Notes: generated from the sequence alone by a model not told the origin. Counted from the stretch's first letter, positions 31,741-44,239 are shown. The stretch is DNA of 64,000 nucleotides from Bemisia tabaci (GCF_918797505.1 NC_092800.1:32044263-32108262); one strand, 5' to 3'. Numbers and translations are program-made.

Positions 31741-31893
31741 CGAAAGACCCCATGGTTAGTCCTTCATTCCCCCTCTCCTAGTTTATAACAACCGCCCGTT
31801 TGAACCAATGTAATCGCTCCATTTTCCCTCTGTCCTCTTTGTCTATCGCTTTGTCTATCAATTTTAAAAATCAGCCCGCTGTATGAGGCATGT
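31741..31893. mobile_element. Family E right-half fragment
   Basis: CAACCGCCCGTTTGAACCAA, TGTAATCGCTCCATTTTCCC, CTTTGTCTATCGCTTTGTC and AAAATCAGCCCGCTG match the right half of 36001-36268. The left half is missing. Confidence 0.7.
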
Positions 31894-31943
31894 GACCGTA
31901 TGAATACGGCCCCACGAGCGTTGCTGATCTAGAGCCTGTTTTT

Positions 31944-32149
31944 CAGAGTGTCTACAAGCCCGGAATTTCTAGAAAGTCCCGAAATCGTACTGATTTTTTA
32001 AGGGTGGTCCGGAAGTATTGAAGAAGTGCAGAAATTCCGCAAGAAGGTCTGGAATTTTTTAATACTTTTGTCATTTTTGTCACAATTTGAGCGAGAAAAA
32101 GTACCCTAAAAGTACTGATTTTGGCCAGCCTGTTTTAGTAGACACCCTG
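31944..32149. mobile_element. Family Y TIR element, copy 1
   Basis: CAGAGTGTCTACAAGCCCGG at the left and TTTTAGTAGACACCCTG at the right are inverse. GTCCGGAAGTATTGAAGAAG, GTCATTTTTGTCACAATTT and TTTTGGCCAGCCTG match 36985-37281. Non-coding and enriched in reiterated CCGGAA words. Confidence 0.78.
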
Positions 32150-32349
32150 TGATTTTTACTTTCTCGGTCTCCTCGCGGGTAGAGGAAGCATTATCATCCC
32201 CCCTCCCCGCGGAAAAAATGGAAAATTCCTCATTTCTAGGCGGTTTAAGGCGCCTAGAATCAAAAAAGCATACTTTTCCTTTCGATCTCTGATCGCTGCG
32301 CATATGAATGAAATTTATCCGGTCTCACGCAGCGAGCCGCAAATTTGAA

Positions 32350-32828
32350 GTCATAATAATCGCGGTGGTCAGTTCATTGGTCAAGAGTGCAAAAACTCGA
32401 GTGCAAGTCCGCGGACGACGGGAGGGAGGAGGGGGGTGTCGGCGCGACGGCGGGCACGCATCATGCCCTTAAAAGCCGCGCTCGAAAATTAATTATTTCC
32501 TTTTAAGGTGTCCGGCGGCCGGGTTGCCATGCGCCTCGCGCCTTATGTAAAACACCCGAGATTAAGGTTAAACATCTGACCGATCCCGGCCGGGCCGGCG
32601 TCGCGTCGTTTTTATCGGCCGTTGATTTATATTCGGGATTTTCGTAACCCCGTCTCGCGTCTGCGCGGATGTCTCCTATGCTAATTCCTTATTTTTAACC
32701 TCTTCATTGAATAATTGCCCGTGAGTCACGCGCACCCGTGTTTGTTTTCGGACCCCGGGACGGTCGCCGGCGCCGGCGCGCAACTGGCCCGATGACCGGC
32801 TTTCAAGACCGCGACGGTCGGGTCTGAT
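32350..32828. promoter_or_regulatory. GC-rich block, possible regulatory element
   Basis: About 480 bp of CpG-rich, non-repetitive sequence, including CGATCCCGGCCGGGCCGGCG, TTTTTATCGGCCGTTGATTT, ATGCTAATTCC and TTAATTATTTCC. No splice donor, initiator or protein motif stands out. Could be a conserved intronic enhancer or promoter. Confidence 0.25.
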
Positions 32829-33240
32829 CGTGGGAAGTAGGGCAGATTTGCAACTCTTTCGGGGTGTCATTTTAGCCGAATCCTCAGGGGTGTCATTCTA
32901 TCCGAATCCTTAGGGGGGTAAAGTTTTTCGGAGGAGACCCAATGCGCTTGGGGATGTAATGCGAAAATTCGGCGTTGGCACACTCGTGGAAAGTAGAGCA
33001 GATTTGCGACTCCTCAGGAATGCCATTTCACCTGAATCGTAGGGGGGTTAAAGTTTGTCGGGAGACCTAATTCGCTTGAGGTCGCAAAAATTCGGGGGCA
33101 GCGCGGTCGTGGAAAGTAGGGCAGAATTGCGACTCCCTAGGGGTGTCATTTTAGACGGATCCTAAAGCGAGGTTTAGTTTTTCGGAGGAGGCTCAATTTG
33201 CTTGGGGGTGCAAAAACTCGAAAAAAAAGTGCCCTAAAAT
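32829..33240 (+). repeat. Three tandem diverged units of about 122-156 bp
   Basis: CGTGGGAAGTAGGGCAG at 32829 and TCGTGGAAAGTAGRGCAG at 32984 and 33107 begin the units. Each carries GGTGTCATTTTA- or ATGCCATTTCA-like, CGAATC, GGTAAAGTTTTTCGG-like and GGAGACCYAAT-like words. The first unit has an extra internal iteration of the GGTGTCATT part. Confidence 0.8.
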
Positions 33241-34161
33241 TGACCAAACTTCTGTCAAATTGCTGTATGGAAACGTATCAATGATGCAAGAGGGGGAGGG
33301 TCAATTCCTCCCCCTGCTATCCCAAAATGACGCCACTGCGTCTCCTCGAGTCAATAGGTGAAAAAATTTCGGAAAATCGGGGAAAAATCACTCCATTCCG
33401 TCCCTTTTAATCTGATAGAGCGCGCTGCGTGAAGCTGTCTGTGACCCTATGCTGACCCCTCTTGAGCGTCACGCACTTCAGGAATGACCTCTAGTGCATG
33501 GATATACACATAATTACAAATGTTTAAAAATTCTTAAAGTTGTATACGTCGCAGGCAAATAGTTAAATCAGGCATTTATATGCTGCATATGGACAAATGT
33601 TGAAAATTTATAAATTTTAGCAGGTTCTCTACGAAGATATTTTGAGTTTGAACTTTTCCAACCTCTTTTTAAACGCCCATATCTTACTGAAAACAAATGT
33701 TGATTGGGAAGGGAGTGGATTAAACCACTATTAACTGCGTTATGGCTACTTATCATCTGTACCACTGTACGCTGCGCCGACTGGTGCACTTGACGTTTTG
33801 TTTTCGCCGAAGTTCGCAGCTCTTATTAGGAAATCTTGAACCAGACTCACTCGCTAGGATGTCATCGGCTTGGCTGCTTACATTTGTATGTAAATGGCCC
33901 TTTGAGGGTTAAATATACACTATTCTTAACAAAACGCAAAAGGAAAGCTTTACTGCTGTCAAATGTACATACTTGGTCGGCAAGAATACCCTTCTATGGA
34001 AAGGGAGCTTTTTTGAGCTTCATGCTGAGGGCACCAGAGGCGCCACCTTATCGCTTTCAAAGGTGTTTCCGGGTTCCTATTTTTAACACGTCTCATGCAA
34101 ATCAGCGGTGAGTGTTGGGACTGTCTGAAAAGAGGACCCTATTCCGTTGCCTCTTTGGCTA

Positions 34162-34202
<41 letters not shown>

Positions 34203-35400
34203 CTGTAAACACGAGGCATATAGATTAATTCCTCACACTATTTGCGTGTGCTATTTTCGCAAAGGCATTTTTGGGGTGCAATATTTTGTAACATTGCAAT
34301 CCCTGTTCGGTAAGAATTTAGTTTTGTTCGACAAGTTTGATACATTTTTTAGAAAATCTGATCGTTTTACCGGGAATCCTCGAAAACCTGATGGCATTAA
34401 AATCAACTCTATGAAAGTTACAAAACTTTATGTCTTTTTCATAATTTTAAAAAATCTCTCATGGAGAATCCCCTATTTGATGATTTTTGAAAAAAAAATT
34501 GTCAGTTTTGAAAATAATTGAATAAATATTTGAGTGAATTACAATCATATCCCCCGCAAATTGATAGGAAATGATAAAAATGGCCAAAACTTTATGTAAA
34601 AGTAACACCCCTCATAATGAGTTTCAAGTCCTTGATGTTTACACGTAGAAACCAACACTAATGAATGAAGTTTTATTGATTCAATCTTCTCGTGACATTA
34701 ATTTTTCATGATCCAAAGGCTTAATCATAGGCGCTGGAAGTCTCCGTCATGCAAAAGCGCTTTTAAACTTGTCTCAACTAAAAAAATTACCAATACTGTT
34801 TGCATTGTACTAGACAAATCGAGGCGCCAAGTGCCCTTTTGCCCTCAACTCGGTTGGTTTGACTGACTTATTAGAATCTCCCACAGCTGTTTTAATTCTC
34901 TCTGAACGAATACTTGTACCTGGCCAGTAATTGTAATAAACACGTTTGTTAAATGCTGAAACAGAGAGTGATATTCACTTTAAGAATCGATACAACTTCG
35001 TCTCATGATACCCACTGCACTGCGGAATGCCAAAGTTTTCCGTTTCAAATATGCAAATGACTTCAAAATTGGAATGGATGAGTTATGCACAATACTGAGT
35101 CGTGTATACTGTATAGATACTTGAACTTTTGTCCAAATGGAGACATCGCCCTTCGAACGGGAATGGGATGTCATTAACGACAGTAGACCACATACCATTG
35201 TTTATTTGACCCCTGTGTTACTAGTTATGTACTTGGATTGACCCCTGCAAAAAATTCATATTTTTCTTCCTTTGATTCATGAATTTTAAGCGGATGAAAT
35301 CGTTGTAGGTACCATAAGGACATTATCACGCATAGTCTGATAACATGTTCGAAGACATCGTCGCTTCAAGGAAATATGAACCCAAAAAAAACGGTGTTTG
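33241..35400. other. Mostly unique AT-rich sequence
   Basis: No element with inverted ends seen. Short open frames at 33836-34111 (+) and 34980-35198 (-) match no protein I know. The T39 run below lies within. Confidence 0.4.
34164..34202 (-). repeat. Run of 39 T (poly-A on the minus strand)
   Basis: Uninterrupted T run. It could be the 3' tail of a retrotransposed sequence inserted on the minus strand, whose body would lie to the right. I find no recognisable body or target duplication, so simple slippage is equally possible. It produces a poly-phenylalanine open frame that should be ignored. Confidence 0.9.
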
Positions 35401-35527
35401 GCGCAATGCGTGAAGTATTCTTGCAGTCTTGTAGGCGCTACGCGTTTCACGCCAACTGCTCCTGACCGGCGCGGCGCACTGTGTTTGATGCAATGGGTGA
35501 AGTATTCATGCAGTCTTGTAGGCGCTA
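35401..35527 (+). repeat. Two direct copies of the 22.6-kb palindrome arm
   Basis: GCGCAATGCGTGAAGTATTC with TTGTAGGCGCTA at 35401-35440, and a diverged copy at 35487-35527 about 86 bp later. Both match one arm of the palindrome at 22589-22666. Confidence 0.82.
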
Positions 35528-36000
35528 ATATGTGTTACATGTCGACCGCAGTGCCGAGGGCTTGTTCTTTTCATCTCAAGTCCTCGTCATCATTCCTCTC
35601 TGCGCTGAGCTCCAGGCCAAATTGCGTGTTTAGTTCCTCTCTTAACTCGACTCATTGAAGATGCTGTCTCTTTTATCACCGAAAAATGATAAAATTAGAA
35701 ATTACTATATTCTCAGGAAAGAGAGATTCTGTCCCCTTTTCTCATTGATAATTTTTTTTTCTGAATCAAGTTTTTTTTATACCTACTTTTAAAAAAAATT
35801 GCAAAATTTGCCGCCCCCTAAATTTGCCGCCATGGGCCGCGGCCCATGTGGCAGCCCCCTGATACCGGCCCAGGTGATGAATCGCGCGAAACTAAAGGCG
35901 TTTTCGTGGCGCATACGTGGTTTCACACTTTGGTCATCGATATGTTGTTTTTAAAATGTGCAAAAACGGTTAGTTTCTTTGTCCGTATTATGGCCCACCT
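35528..36000. other. No recognised feature
   Basis: Unique sequence with a small hairpin CCGCCATGGGCCGCGGCCCATG-like near 35827-35850. Confidence 0.35.
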
Positions 36001-36268
36001 GCGGCTGATCATTGAAATTGATGGACAAATCTATAGATTAAGGAGATACGGAGAGATCCTATTGGTGGACTCGGGTGGTTGCAACGGACAAAAGAGGTAG
36101 GTAATAGACTAACTAATGGCAACCCGCGAGAGACCCGACAGTTAGCCTATCATTTTCTCCCTTTGTCTATAGGAACCACCCATTTCAACCAATGGGATCG
36201 CTCCATCCTCCCCATGTCTTCTTTGTCTGTATAGCTTTGTACATCAATTTAAAAAATCAGTCCACTGA
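36001..36268. mobile_element. Family E foldback element, full copy
   Basis: GCGGCTGATCATTGAAATTG and ATGGACAAATCTATAGATT at the left mirror TTTGTACATCAATTTAAAA and AATCAGTCCACTG at the right. GAGATCCTATTGGTGGA and ACCCATTTCAACCAATGGGA pair in the inner arms. A family A element begins 5 bp after it. Confidence 0.78.
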
Positions 36269-36273
36269 CCTAT

Positions 36274-36527
36274 TCTGCCGTGCTAAGGGAGAACGCCGTA
36301 TGAACTTTTGAGAGTTGCCAAATTTCCTTTGATAAAATGTTTATTTTTGAAGAAAGTTATGAATATTTTTCCTTGAAATTTTTAGGGACTTTAGGTGAAA
36401 TTGCGAACAAAATTATCGGAAAAATCGGAAGGAAAATATTCATATTTTAACCAGGAAATTTGTGCTATATTAAAGGAAATTTGGCAACGCCTGAAGGTTC
36501 ATACGGCGTTTCTCCTTAGCACGGCAG
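36274..36527. mobile_element. Family A MITE, full length
   Basis: CTGCCGTGCTAAGGGAGAAC and mirrored CTCCTTAGCACGGCAG. TATT follows the right end and CTATT precedes the left, consistent with a 4-bp duplication. AGAGTTGCCAAATTTCC and GGAAATTTGGCAACGCC are intact. Confidence 0.88.
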
Positions 36528-36984
36528 TATTATCCTGGTCCGTGTTTACTTTTCTGCTGGAGCCATGAGATGAATCGTGCGAGGATCTTTCCAATGACGA
36601 CGACGACGACGACGGTGGCGGTCCTGGATGATAGGAAGCATTTAGGCGTCGCTTGGCTCCTAATTACGTGTCCCGAGTGGGCCCGGGCTCCCGTCCCGAG
36701 CAGCTCTTCATTCAAGGGAACAGCTCTTAAGCTCCTTAGCCGCCACGCAACAATATCCGCGGACAATGCCACCCAAGGATCCGGCCACAGCACCGGAAGA
36801 CCGAATTTCATCCGCTAAACGAGTGGGAGGAACGCTTGCGCTTGCATCCGAGGAGTTCGAGTTCGCGATCTCTCGCAAAGCGATTTTGCTCCGTCCGTTC
36901 CAGCGCGCAATCGAATTTACGTGTAGAGACAGGTAGAAAAAATTGAAAGTGTAAGTAAAAGGCCACCAAATTATTTCTATGAAC

Positions 36985-37281
36985 CAGGGTGTCCACGAGT
37001 CCGGAATTTCTGAAAAGTCCGGAAATAGTACTGATTTTGTAAGGGCGGTCCGGAAGTACTGAAATAGTGCGGAAATTCTGAAAAAGGTCCGGAATTTCTT
37101 TTAATTTTTTGTCATTTTTGTCGCAATTTCAAATTTTTGAAAGTTTTCTAATTTCGTCAAATGAGGTGCTGAAAAAGTACGAATTGGTCTGTTGGAGGAG
37201 GTACTGAATTTCTTGAGAATGCACTGAAAAAGTACCGTAAAATTACTTATTTTTGACCAGCCTGTTTTAGTAGACACCCTG
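36985..37281. mobile_element. Family Y TIR element, copy 2
   Basis: CAGGGTGTCCACGAGTCCGG at the left and TTTTAGTAGACACCCTG at the right are inverse. ATGAAC flanks both sides (36979-36984 and 37282-37287), a possible 6-bp duplication. The interior is built of GTCCGGAA and AGTACTGAA variants. The CAGGGTGTC terminus resembles hAT ends, but the duplication is shorter than 8 bp, so superfamily is open. Confidence 0.85.
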
Positions 37282-37289
37282 ATGAACGA

Positions 37290-40035
37290 ATTTTGACTTG
37301 CGAATACTTTGTTTCTGCTAGATTTGTGATTATTCAAATTAGGACCAAAGGAAATAAAATTATCGAAGTTGACATATATTTTTGAATCTTACTTATCTTG
37401 GGAAAATGTATCTGTTCTGTTACTACAATCACAGTGATTAAGATTATTATTAAATTAATTAAATTTTTCTGAAGGTAAATTACGCGTAGAATGCGATGCG
37501 TACTTTAAGAACGCGGAATAGAAATTCAGAAATCAAGAAATATGCAGTTCAAAAAGCGCAACTTTTCTGCAAATTTAAAACGCCCCGATTCTGCGCTGAA
37601 CCGAATGATGTCATCCGCCACCAATCAGAAGCGAGCACGGATTTCTACGACTTTCGTCGAATGTCTTTCTACTTCTCCTTTTTGAAAACAATACGAAAAG
37701 TAAAGCAATATCTTCAATATCAAATGATCGAATTTCATCCATGATTTCTGTAGTCAACAAGCAAGAATTCCGCATTCAATTAGATTTATTTTATAACAAA
37801 CATCAGTCGAAAATGAGAGGCAATAGCGAGTTGACTACTGTAGTTCATTACCTCCATCATTCCCCATTTCGGGGCGTTTGAAATTCCTTTGAGTCTTTGT
37901 ACATTTTAACAGCGAGCTTGTCCAGAATTACTCGATGATGTTTGCAAAGCTTCTCTTGAATATCGTCAGGTTCCCATCGACTTTCTCGCGATATATCGCT
38001 GAATCCGACTTCTGAAGTTCAGCGTTGAAATTAAGTCAAAGATTTCATAGCTGACGCAAGAGGCCACGGAGATTTGGAATAGATAAGGGACAGGTGTCCA
38101 AAGACGCTAAGTCCTTACAAAATTTCTTGTCTATCAAGATGCTGCGGCGAGCGTGTTTGTGGTAGATGGATCGCTCCGCCATTTAAGGAGAGGTTCGCGT
38201 TTTCAAGTAATTGCTACGGAGTTTTGGGGGCGAGGGGCAGTGAAGTCTGTTTTTTTTTTCGAGAACGTTTGTCAAGGGTGTCTCTATAAAAATCGTACAT
38301 TTTCCGGAAATATTCCTCAAGATCGTGTTCTAAAGGTTTAATCAACTGATACCTTAACAATAATTTTCTCTTCTTTGAGGCACTTGCGTTATGAAGAAAC
38401 TACCTGTCTGACTCTCTAAGATTATATGTAGTCCATATAGTTGATTTTTCAAGCCACATTTTGTAGGTTTAGAGTGTCTGCGCTACCCCTTCTACTGTAT
38501 AGCCTCCATTTTCAATTACTTCGGAAAATCAAGATTCCTATGCATAACCGCCTACGGAAACAGAGACTCAGGTCTTCAAGTCCACAAAAACTGAAAATTA
38601 AGGTATTGATACTGGAATGTAGAATAGTATGTACGGAAATATTCTTTCCATGAACATAGGTCCGTTTTCTCGTAAAAGATGCTCACATGTACTGATTTGG
38701 AGTCAGATCGACGTCACAGAATTTTATCGATTTTGCGATAGGTATCGATTTATGTAAATTGGTATAACTAGAAAAGGTTCCGGTCTTATTTGAATTAAAT
38801 TTTATGTAATCGATACGCAATTAAATGAAGCATATCCGCTTACTAAAGTCATTTTAAAATAATCATATCGTGAAATGAGAGGTTAAGCCAAATGAGTGTA
38901 ACAGTATGGTGAAGTTATGCAGTCCACTATATTATCGCAAAGAGGAAAAGAGCAAACGAAACTTAAGTTATGCTAACGCTTTAAGTATTTAGCATGTTAA
39001 TCGCTCATCATCAGTATTGGTAACATCTTCACTATAAGTTCGTCATTACTAAATGCCAGGAAGAAAATGGACCGGTCAAATCGGCCATGTAATTCACAAC
39101 TTTGTGCGCTCATTATTCTCTGTGGCGTTATCGTCGTTAGAATTACGTATTGTTTATTCTCGATGACGAACGGCCGGAAAGATTACACCAAATAATATTC
39201 CAAACACTATTCCAAATACGGACCATCATGTAATCATAAGTAATTGTAATATGTATCTGTCAAGTTACAACCTTAAATCTGAGCAGCTAAATCACAAAGG
39301 TGAAGCATGCCAAAAAAGAAGCAAAGAATAATAAAAGTATTATGCATATGTCACGATTGTTTTTAGAGAAGTGGACAGAAGGTGAGGACATCATGAGAGA
39401 TGAACGTCCAAAATCCACGCACCACGTTTCAATATTCAAATGAGGTATATTTTCTCGTCTCTCAATTCGGATTTAAATCTACGAAAGCGTTTTTTTTAGG
39501 GTACATTGTCGTTCACGAAAAGAGCTTTTAAAGTCTCATTTCCTTATTACAATTTATTTTTTTCCGATCTTTCAAAATTTCGAAAATGTTCGGGGGGTGA
39601 TCCCTGGACCCCCCTTCCGCCCCACCCGTTCAAAGTGTCTGGATTGGCCTATGTTTGCGGTAAATGAAAGCTTAAATATTTGGATTACAAGTTAATTTTA
39701 TTGATTTTTGTTTCGCAAACCGTGTTCTACGTTAAAGTTTGAAAAGGAACCATAAACGTCTTAAAGCTCAAATTCGCACATTGTTTAATGGTTCATTCTT
39801 GGAGGGGCAACCTCCCACCTTCCCCCCTCCGGCTTCTTTCTAATGTATGGAGCTTCACTCGTAAAAAAACCGGATACTCAATTTAAAGTACATCGCACCC
39901 TTGATTTTTTCACTTAGAAGGCTCTAAGTAGGAAACATTTGTTTGACGTTCGCACAACGCGACAACCGTTGAATGATGATCCCGGAGTTTTCGAGTAGGC
40001 GTTTTATCTTTCGTCCAGTAATCCCATTGTTCTAC
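37290..40035. other. Long repeat-poor stretch
   Basis: The largest part of the window without a recognised repeat. No gene-like frame. A block near 39060-39190 (ATTACGTATTGTTTATTC, GGCGTTATCGTCG) is less AT-rich and could be conserved non-coding DNA. This is a guess. Confidence 0.4.
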
Positions 40036-40280
40036 CTTGCACTGCAATAACTCGCTTTTTGCGCCTCTCAGTCTGAGCCTTAACCAAAAGGGGGGAGGGG
40101 TGGGGGGGGGCGTCCTCTTTCCGAGTGCCCGCGTTTCGCTTTTAGCCGCCAGAGAGCGCGGGCGTCAGGTTCATGAACCCCGTGGGAAGTGGCGGACAGA
40201 AGGTCGGGACGACCCGGCCGCGAAGATCCTGGCCGAATTTCAGCACCTTCACTTTCTTTCATCGCTCATGCTGCCCTGCG
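40036..40280. other. G-rich then GC-rich segment
   Basis: Runs of G at 40090-40110 followed by about 130 bp of GC-rich sequence. The overlapping open frames have no recognisable motif. Confidence 0.35.
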
Positions 40281-40400
40281 TTGCCGTGCTGAGGAAAAAC
40301 GCAGTACCGATAGTCGAAGGTTGCCAAATTTCTTCTGAAAAAATGGTCATACTTAAGAAAAGTATGCTTATTATTCCTCGAAAATTTCAGTCCGAAGGAG
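40281..40400. mobile_element. Family A left-half fragment
   Basis: TTGCCGTGCTGAGGAAAAAC, GAAGGTTGCCAAATTTC and CTCGAAAATTTCAG match the left half of family A. The right half is absent and foldback AG follows. Confidence 0.65.
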
Positions 40401-40435
40401 GACCTATCGATATGGACCATTTTTAGGCCCATTTT

Positions 40436-40785
40436 TTAAGTTAACTTTTCTTAGCCCTACGATTTTTTGCTCATTAAAGACGGAACTTATAGAATGCATC
40501 GTAATTTGGTCGTTTTCGGTATTCTGTTGGATCTAATACTGGCGTAAACATCATAAGTCTGAGGGCCAGTTTTGCGAAAAATGCGAATTCTTTGGCATTT
40601 AACGGCCAAACCCTCAAGATCCGCATCTTTCACCAAAATTGACCTTCAGACCCATGTTTAGGCCGTATTAAACCCCAAAAGAGACCTAAAATGACCAAAG
40701 TATGGCCTTTTCCATAAAATTCAGCCTTTCATCGAGCAAAAAATCGTAGAGTTGAGGAAATTTAGGATGAGTCCAAAAAAGGTCC
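40436..40785. mobile_element. Foldback element AG, about 350 bp
   Basis: CTACGATTTTTTGCTCATTA at the left mirrors ATCGAGCAAAAAATCGTAGA at the right. Inner words CTGAGGGCCAGTTTTG, TTTGGCATTTAACGGCCAAA and GACCTTCAGACC add weaker pairing. One copy only, so boundaries are approximate. Confidence 0.55.
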
Positions 40786-41031
40786 TTATTGATACCCGTC
40801 TTAATATGGAATTTTAAATAAAATACTTCCTAAAATTCAAAAAGCAGGTATAGATGATTCATAAAAGAAATAGATTTTTACTAGGGGGAATCGGAAACGT
40901 TCAAAAGTTCATGCAGTGTTCTGAAACGTTGACTTTCCCGCCAGGAAACCTGCTACAAGAGCAGTGATAAAATCCAGGGCGTGACAGCCCTCTATTAGGG
41001 ATATACTTTACTGGTCACGGAGTAAAGAAAA

Positions 41032-41325
41032 CTAGAAGTCGCGATGGAACTGGGTACGTGTCAAATCTTTAAAACTGCCTGAATCTGTACACCTTTCTAG
41101 CACCATATTTGGGCATAAGTCGCTTAAATTGGCAGCAAAACCTGGTTTAGCCTCTCGCAAGCCAGGCGTCAGTGAAATATTCTTTTGTGCAAAATTAGTT
41201 ACTACCAGAAGTCCTAGAAAAATGTGAAGTCCTGGGGAAGTCAGCAAACGATCAAGAAGTTTCCCAGCGAAAAAATAAGATAAAATTATAAGCGTGGAAT
41301 TTAATAGGTATCTCTGAAATCTCAT
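41032..41325 (-). CDS. Unrecognised 97-codon open frame, doubtful
   Basis: ATG-initiated minus-strand frame lying outside any repeat I can see. The predicted product starts basic (MRFQR), has a hydrophobic stretch at residues 9-21 (STLIILSYFFAGK) and a second at about 34-45 (IFLGLLVVTNF), then a polar C-terminal half. This could be a signal-anchor or small membrane protein, but there is no homologue I know, no promoter or splice signal, and frames of this length occur by chance. Confidence 0.1.
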   Translation of the reverse strand: MRFQRYLLNSTLIILSYFFAGKLLDRLLTSPGLHIFLGLLVVTNFAQKNISLTPGLREAKPGFAANLSDLCPNMVLERCTDSGSFKDLTRTQFHRDF

Positions 41326-42072
41326 TCTGACATGCCATGTCGGAGGTGAAAAATGATGGATTATAATGCAATTTCACGTCTTTTTTTGGCGAAAAGTGAA
41401 GTAAACCACTCACAACATCTGTTAAGACTCTAGAAAGAGTTGCTTATCCGTCGAAATCTGAAAATATTATTTTTTGACCCAACCCGACAAAAGTTACTCG
41501 TTTGAGAATTTTTTTTGCATGGACCAAGTAACGGTCCTTTCCCCTGTGGAAAGTCACATTTTTTCCATTTCCTTCTTCCATGCAAGGGAAATGTACATCA
41601 ATAATATTTGCAAGCATCCCTGTCAAAACTGCATACCATAAAATATTAGACTTGGTATACATCTGGAGAGTCACGTGACCATATTACGATACTAATTAAA
41701 CCCGATGACTCAATTACGGGGACCTTATTGGCAAAATAGTTACGGTGGCGAATATGACATTCTGAAACTCCTTGCTCCAATTTCGCAGATGCAATCAGTG
41801 TTTTTTACACACTACAGACTACAGCGCGGCAAAGATGAAGGGCCGCTAGGTTAATCGTGATTTTAATGGGTCGTGGGTGCAAATAAATCGTCCTCCATCA
41901 TTCCTGTCGCTCCCAGATTCGAACCTAACACCGCAATTTTTATTAGTGCAATTTCTCTTCACGTTGAAAGTGTGTAAGCGGATTACCTCATAAACGAAAA
42001 CACATTAATTTGCTCCTCATGCATGTACCACTTACTGCCGTTTTCCTCTCAAAATTGAACGCATTTGGAAAG

Positions 42073-42172
42073 AGTTCAAGTATTACGTCGTTACGTAACG
42101 TACTTAGGAGGAGAGGGATATGAGTCTGCGTTATGGTGCGTAACGAGGAAGGAGGGCTACGTCTTAGTACTA
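42073..42172. mobile_element. Family AD short element, copy 2
   Basis: GTTCAAGTATTACGTCGTTA and CGTAACGTAC at the left, with GCGTTATGGTGCGTAACGAG and a G-rich middle. The right terminus is diverged. Confidence 0.5.
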
Positions 42173-42179
42173 TGCTTAA

Positions 42180-44235
42180 CGGTCAAGGTAGACAAAAAGG
42201 TAGCTAAATTTCCCGAAAAGCACTAAGGTCGAAATTCGTCGGAGAGCCGATGTTAGTGAGAAATTTTGCCTCACTTTTTAGAATTCATGAAAAAGTTAGG
42301 GGTTTTGCGCTACGGATGGGTTACAAGTAAAAATGGGACGAAATATAATGGAAAATTGCCCCTTGCAGTGTTTTCAAAACCCTCATTTTGAAGAAGATAT
42401 CTCGCTAAAAATGTAGCTAATGTCTAACATGAAAGTATGTCATCACCAAAATTCTAGAATCTTTAAAAATCAAGTTACCTAAGTTACTACTGTGTGTGTT
42501 ACACACAAGAACACGATCTGGAGGAAAAATGATAAAAATGACACAAGTTGCCACTGTGTAGTTATTTATAGTTTTAGGTAAGAATAAGTTCTTCATGCGT
42601 GGGTACTGCCAGTTTCCTGGTGTACATGCAACACTTACATGGTCACGTAAAGTAACATTTTAGGCTTATCTTAAACGGGATGAAGTAAAGGTATCCTGAC
42701 CATAAATTAGAACTGCCGAAGACGGCAAAATATATTGCCATATGCTCCCCAGAATATATCGTCGCATGACTCGCACAAAGTCTTGCGAAAGCAATTGGAT
42801 AAAGTTGTAGCTGCGTCCAGTTAAAAAGTACAAATTATTTTCCTCTCGGTTGAAGATGTCAGCGTTTGATTTGCTCTGAGTCCGCTTGCGCAGAGACCTT
42901 CGCTCCTCCATTTTTAACCACAGATTCGAATGAAAACTAAAATTAATGTGTCAGGTATAGTTGATCGTTTTCATTGGTTGAGCCATTTCCTAACTGGAAG
43001 TCGTTAAATTTCTGCTTGGTCTTGACACCGGTAGTTATAATGGAGCGAAGGCGTTCTACTAGACGAAGTTCTAGGTGACTCCCTTACAGCTTGTTTGCAA
43101 ATTAGAATGATCTATGAGGATGTAACTCATAAATCAATGTCATTTTGTAATCTCGGTTGGCACCTCGCTTGAAAAACTGCTCTTAAGATTTTTAATGGTT
43201 CGTGAACATGGTTCATCTGTGATTCTTCCTGTTTGAGAAGTAGCCGATGCGTTTTACTCTTTTAGTAAAATGAAGTACCTTTTCAAGTGATGGGTCAGTT
43301 GCGCGGATCAAGTTTGGTTGGTGTTAAAAGTTTTATCAATAATGGCAAGGCCATTCTGTTAACACACGGAAAAAAGATGGCTTTTATCACACTCCTAGCT
43401 TTTAGTCGTACCATACCTATCTACAGCTTATGACTAAAATAACTATCCTTTTTGAAACATACCTTCTATTGTTAGTTGGCTCTACCACTGAACCTAACCA
43501 CATTTTACTTGTTTAAAGCCAAAATAAGCTAAGAAGGGTAAAATTTATTAGATTGTTTTCTTTTTTTCTCGATACTTAAAAACAGCGTCTTTGTAGTAAT
43601 AACCTGATGGTTTAAACTTTTATGGCTGTCACAATTCTCAAATTCCTGAGAAATGTGAATCTCCTTTTCAAATTGTTCACTTTAAGATCGATATTTATGA
43701 AGAAATTAATCGTTGCTACGAATGATTTCAACTTGCTATTTTTTCGTGAGATCATAACTCAGTCTCGAGTGTCGGAGCGAAACTAAAGAATGTCTTTCTC
43801 TGAAGCGAGTTTGACTACAAAACAACCAGAGTGACATGGTTCTAAGCCACTTTGTTCCATTAGCGACTGAAAACTATCCCCAAAAATGTCTCATGCCCCA
43901 AAAAAGGACAGATTCTGCTCCAGATTTTATCACTTTTTAAGAATTTTCAGCACTCAGTACATGCTCCGAAGTGAAATTCATTCCGGATTTCACTGCGAAA
44001 TTGTTAACACTGAAACGAGTTGACACATCTCCGTTGCAGACTGCAAGGCAATGAAAAAGGACACCAACTTATAGAACAAGGTCCAAGTGTAGTATAGTCT
44101 ATTGATAGTAGTATGAGAGAATGAGTTACAACATTTTCTTCGGGAAAAATAGCCGAAAAAGGAAAAGATCCTTGTGAGTCGTTATGCACCTCTACACTCG
44201 GGAATTTCCTCTTCGCATCACAGATGAGTAATCGG
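42180..44235. other. Repeat-poor stretch
   Basis: No gene or complete element. CACACGGAAAAAAGATGGC near 43364 resembles the left end of the CACGGAAAAA type, but no matching right end was found. Confidence 0.4.
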
Positions 44236-44239
44236 CAAT

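Noticed and set aside
34147..34521. 124-codon frame with poly-phenylalanine
   Set aside because: Contains the T39 homopolymer; not a plausible protein.
42965..43575. Element beginning CACACGGAAAAAAG near 43364
   Set aside because: No matching inverted end could be found, so it does not meet the standard for a TIR element.
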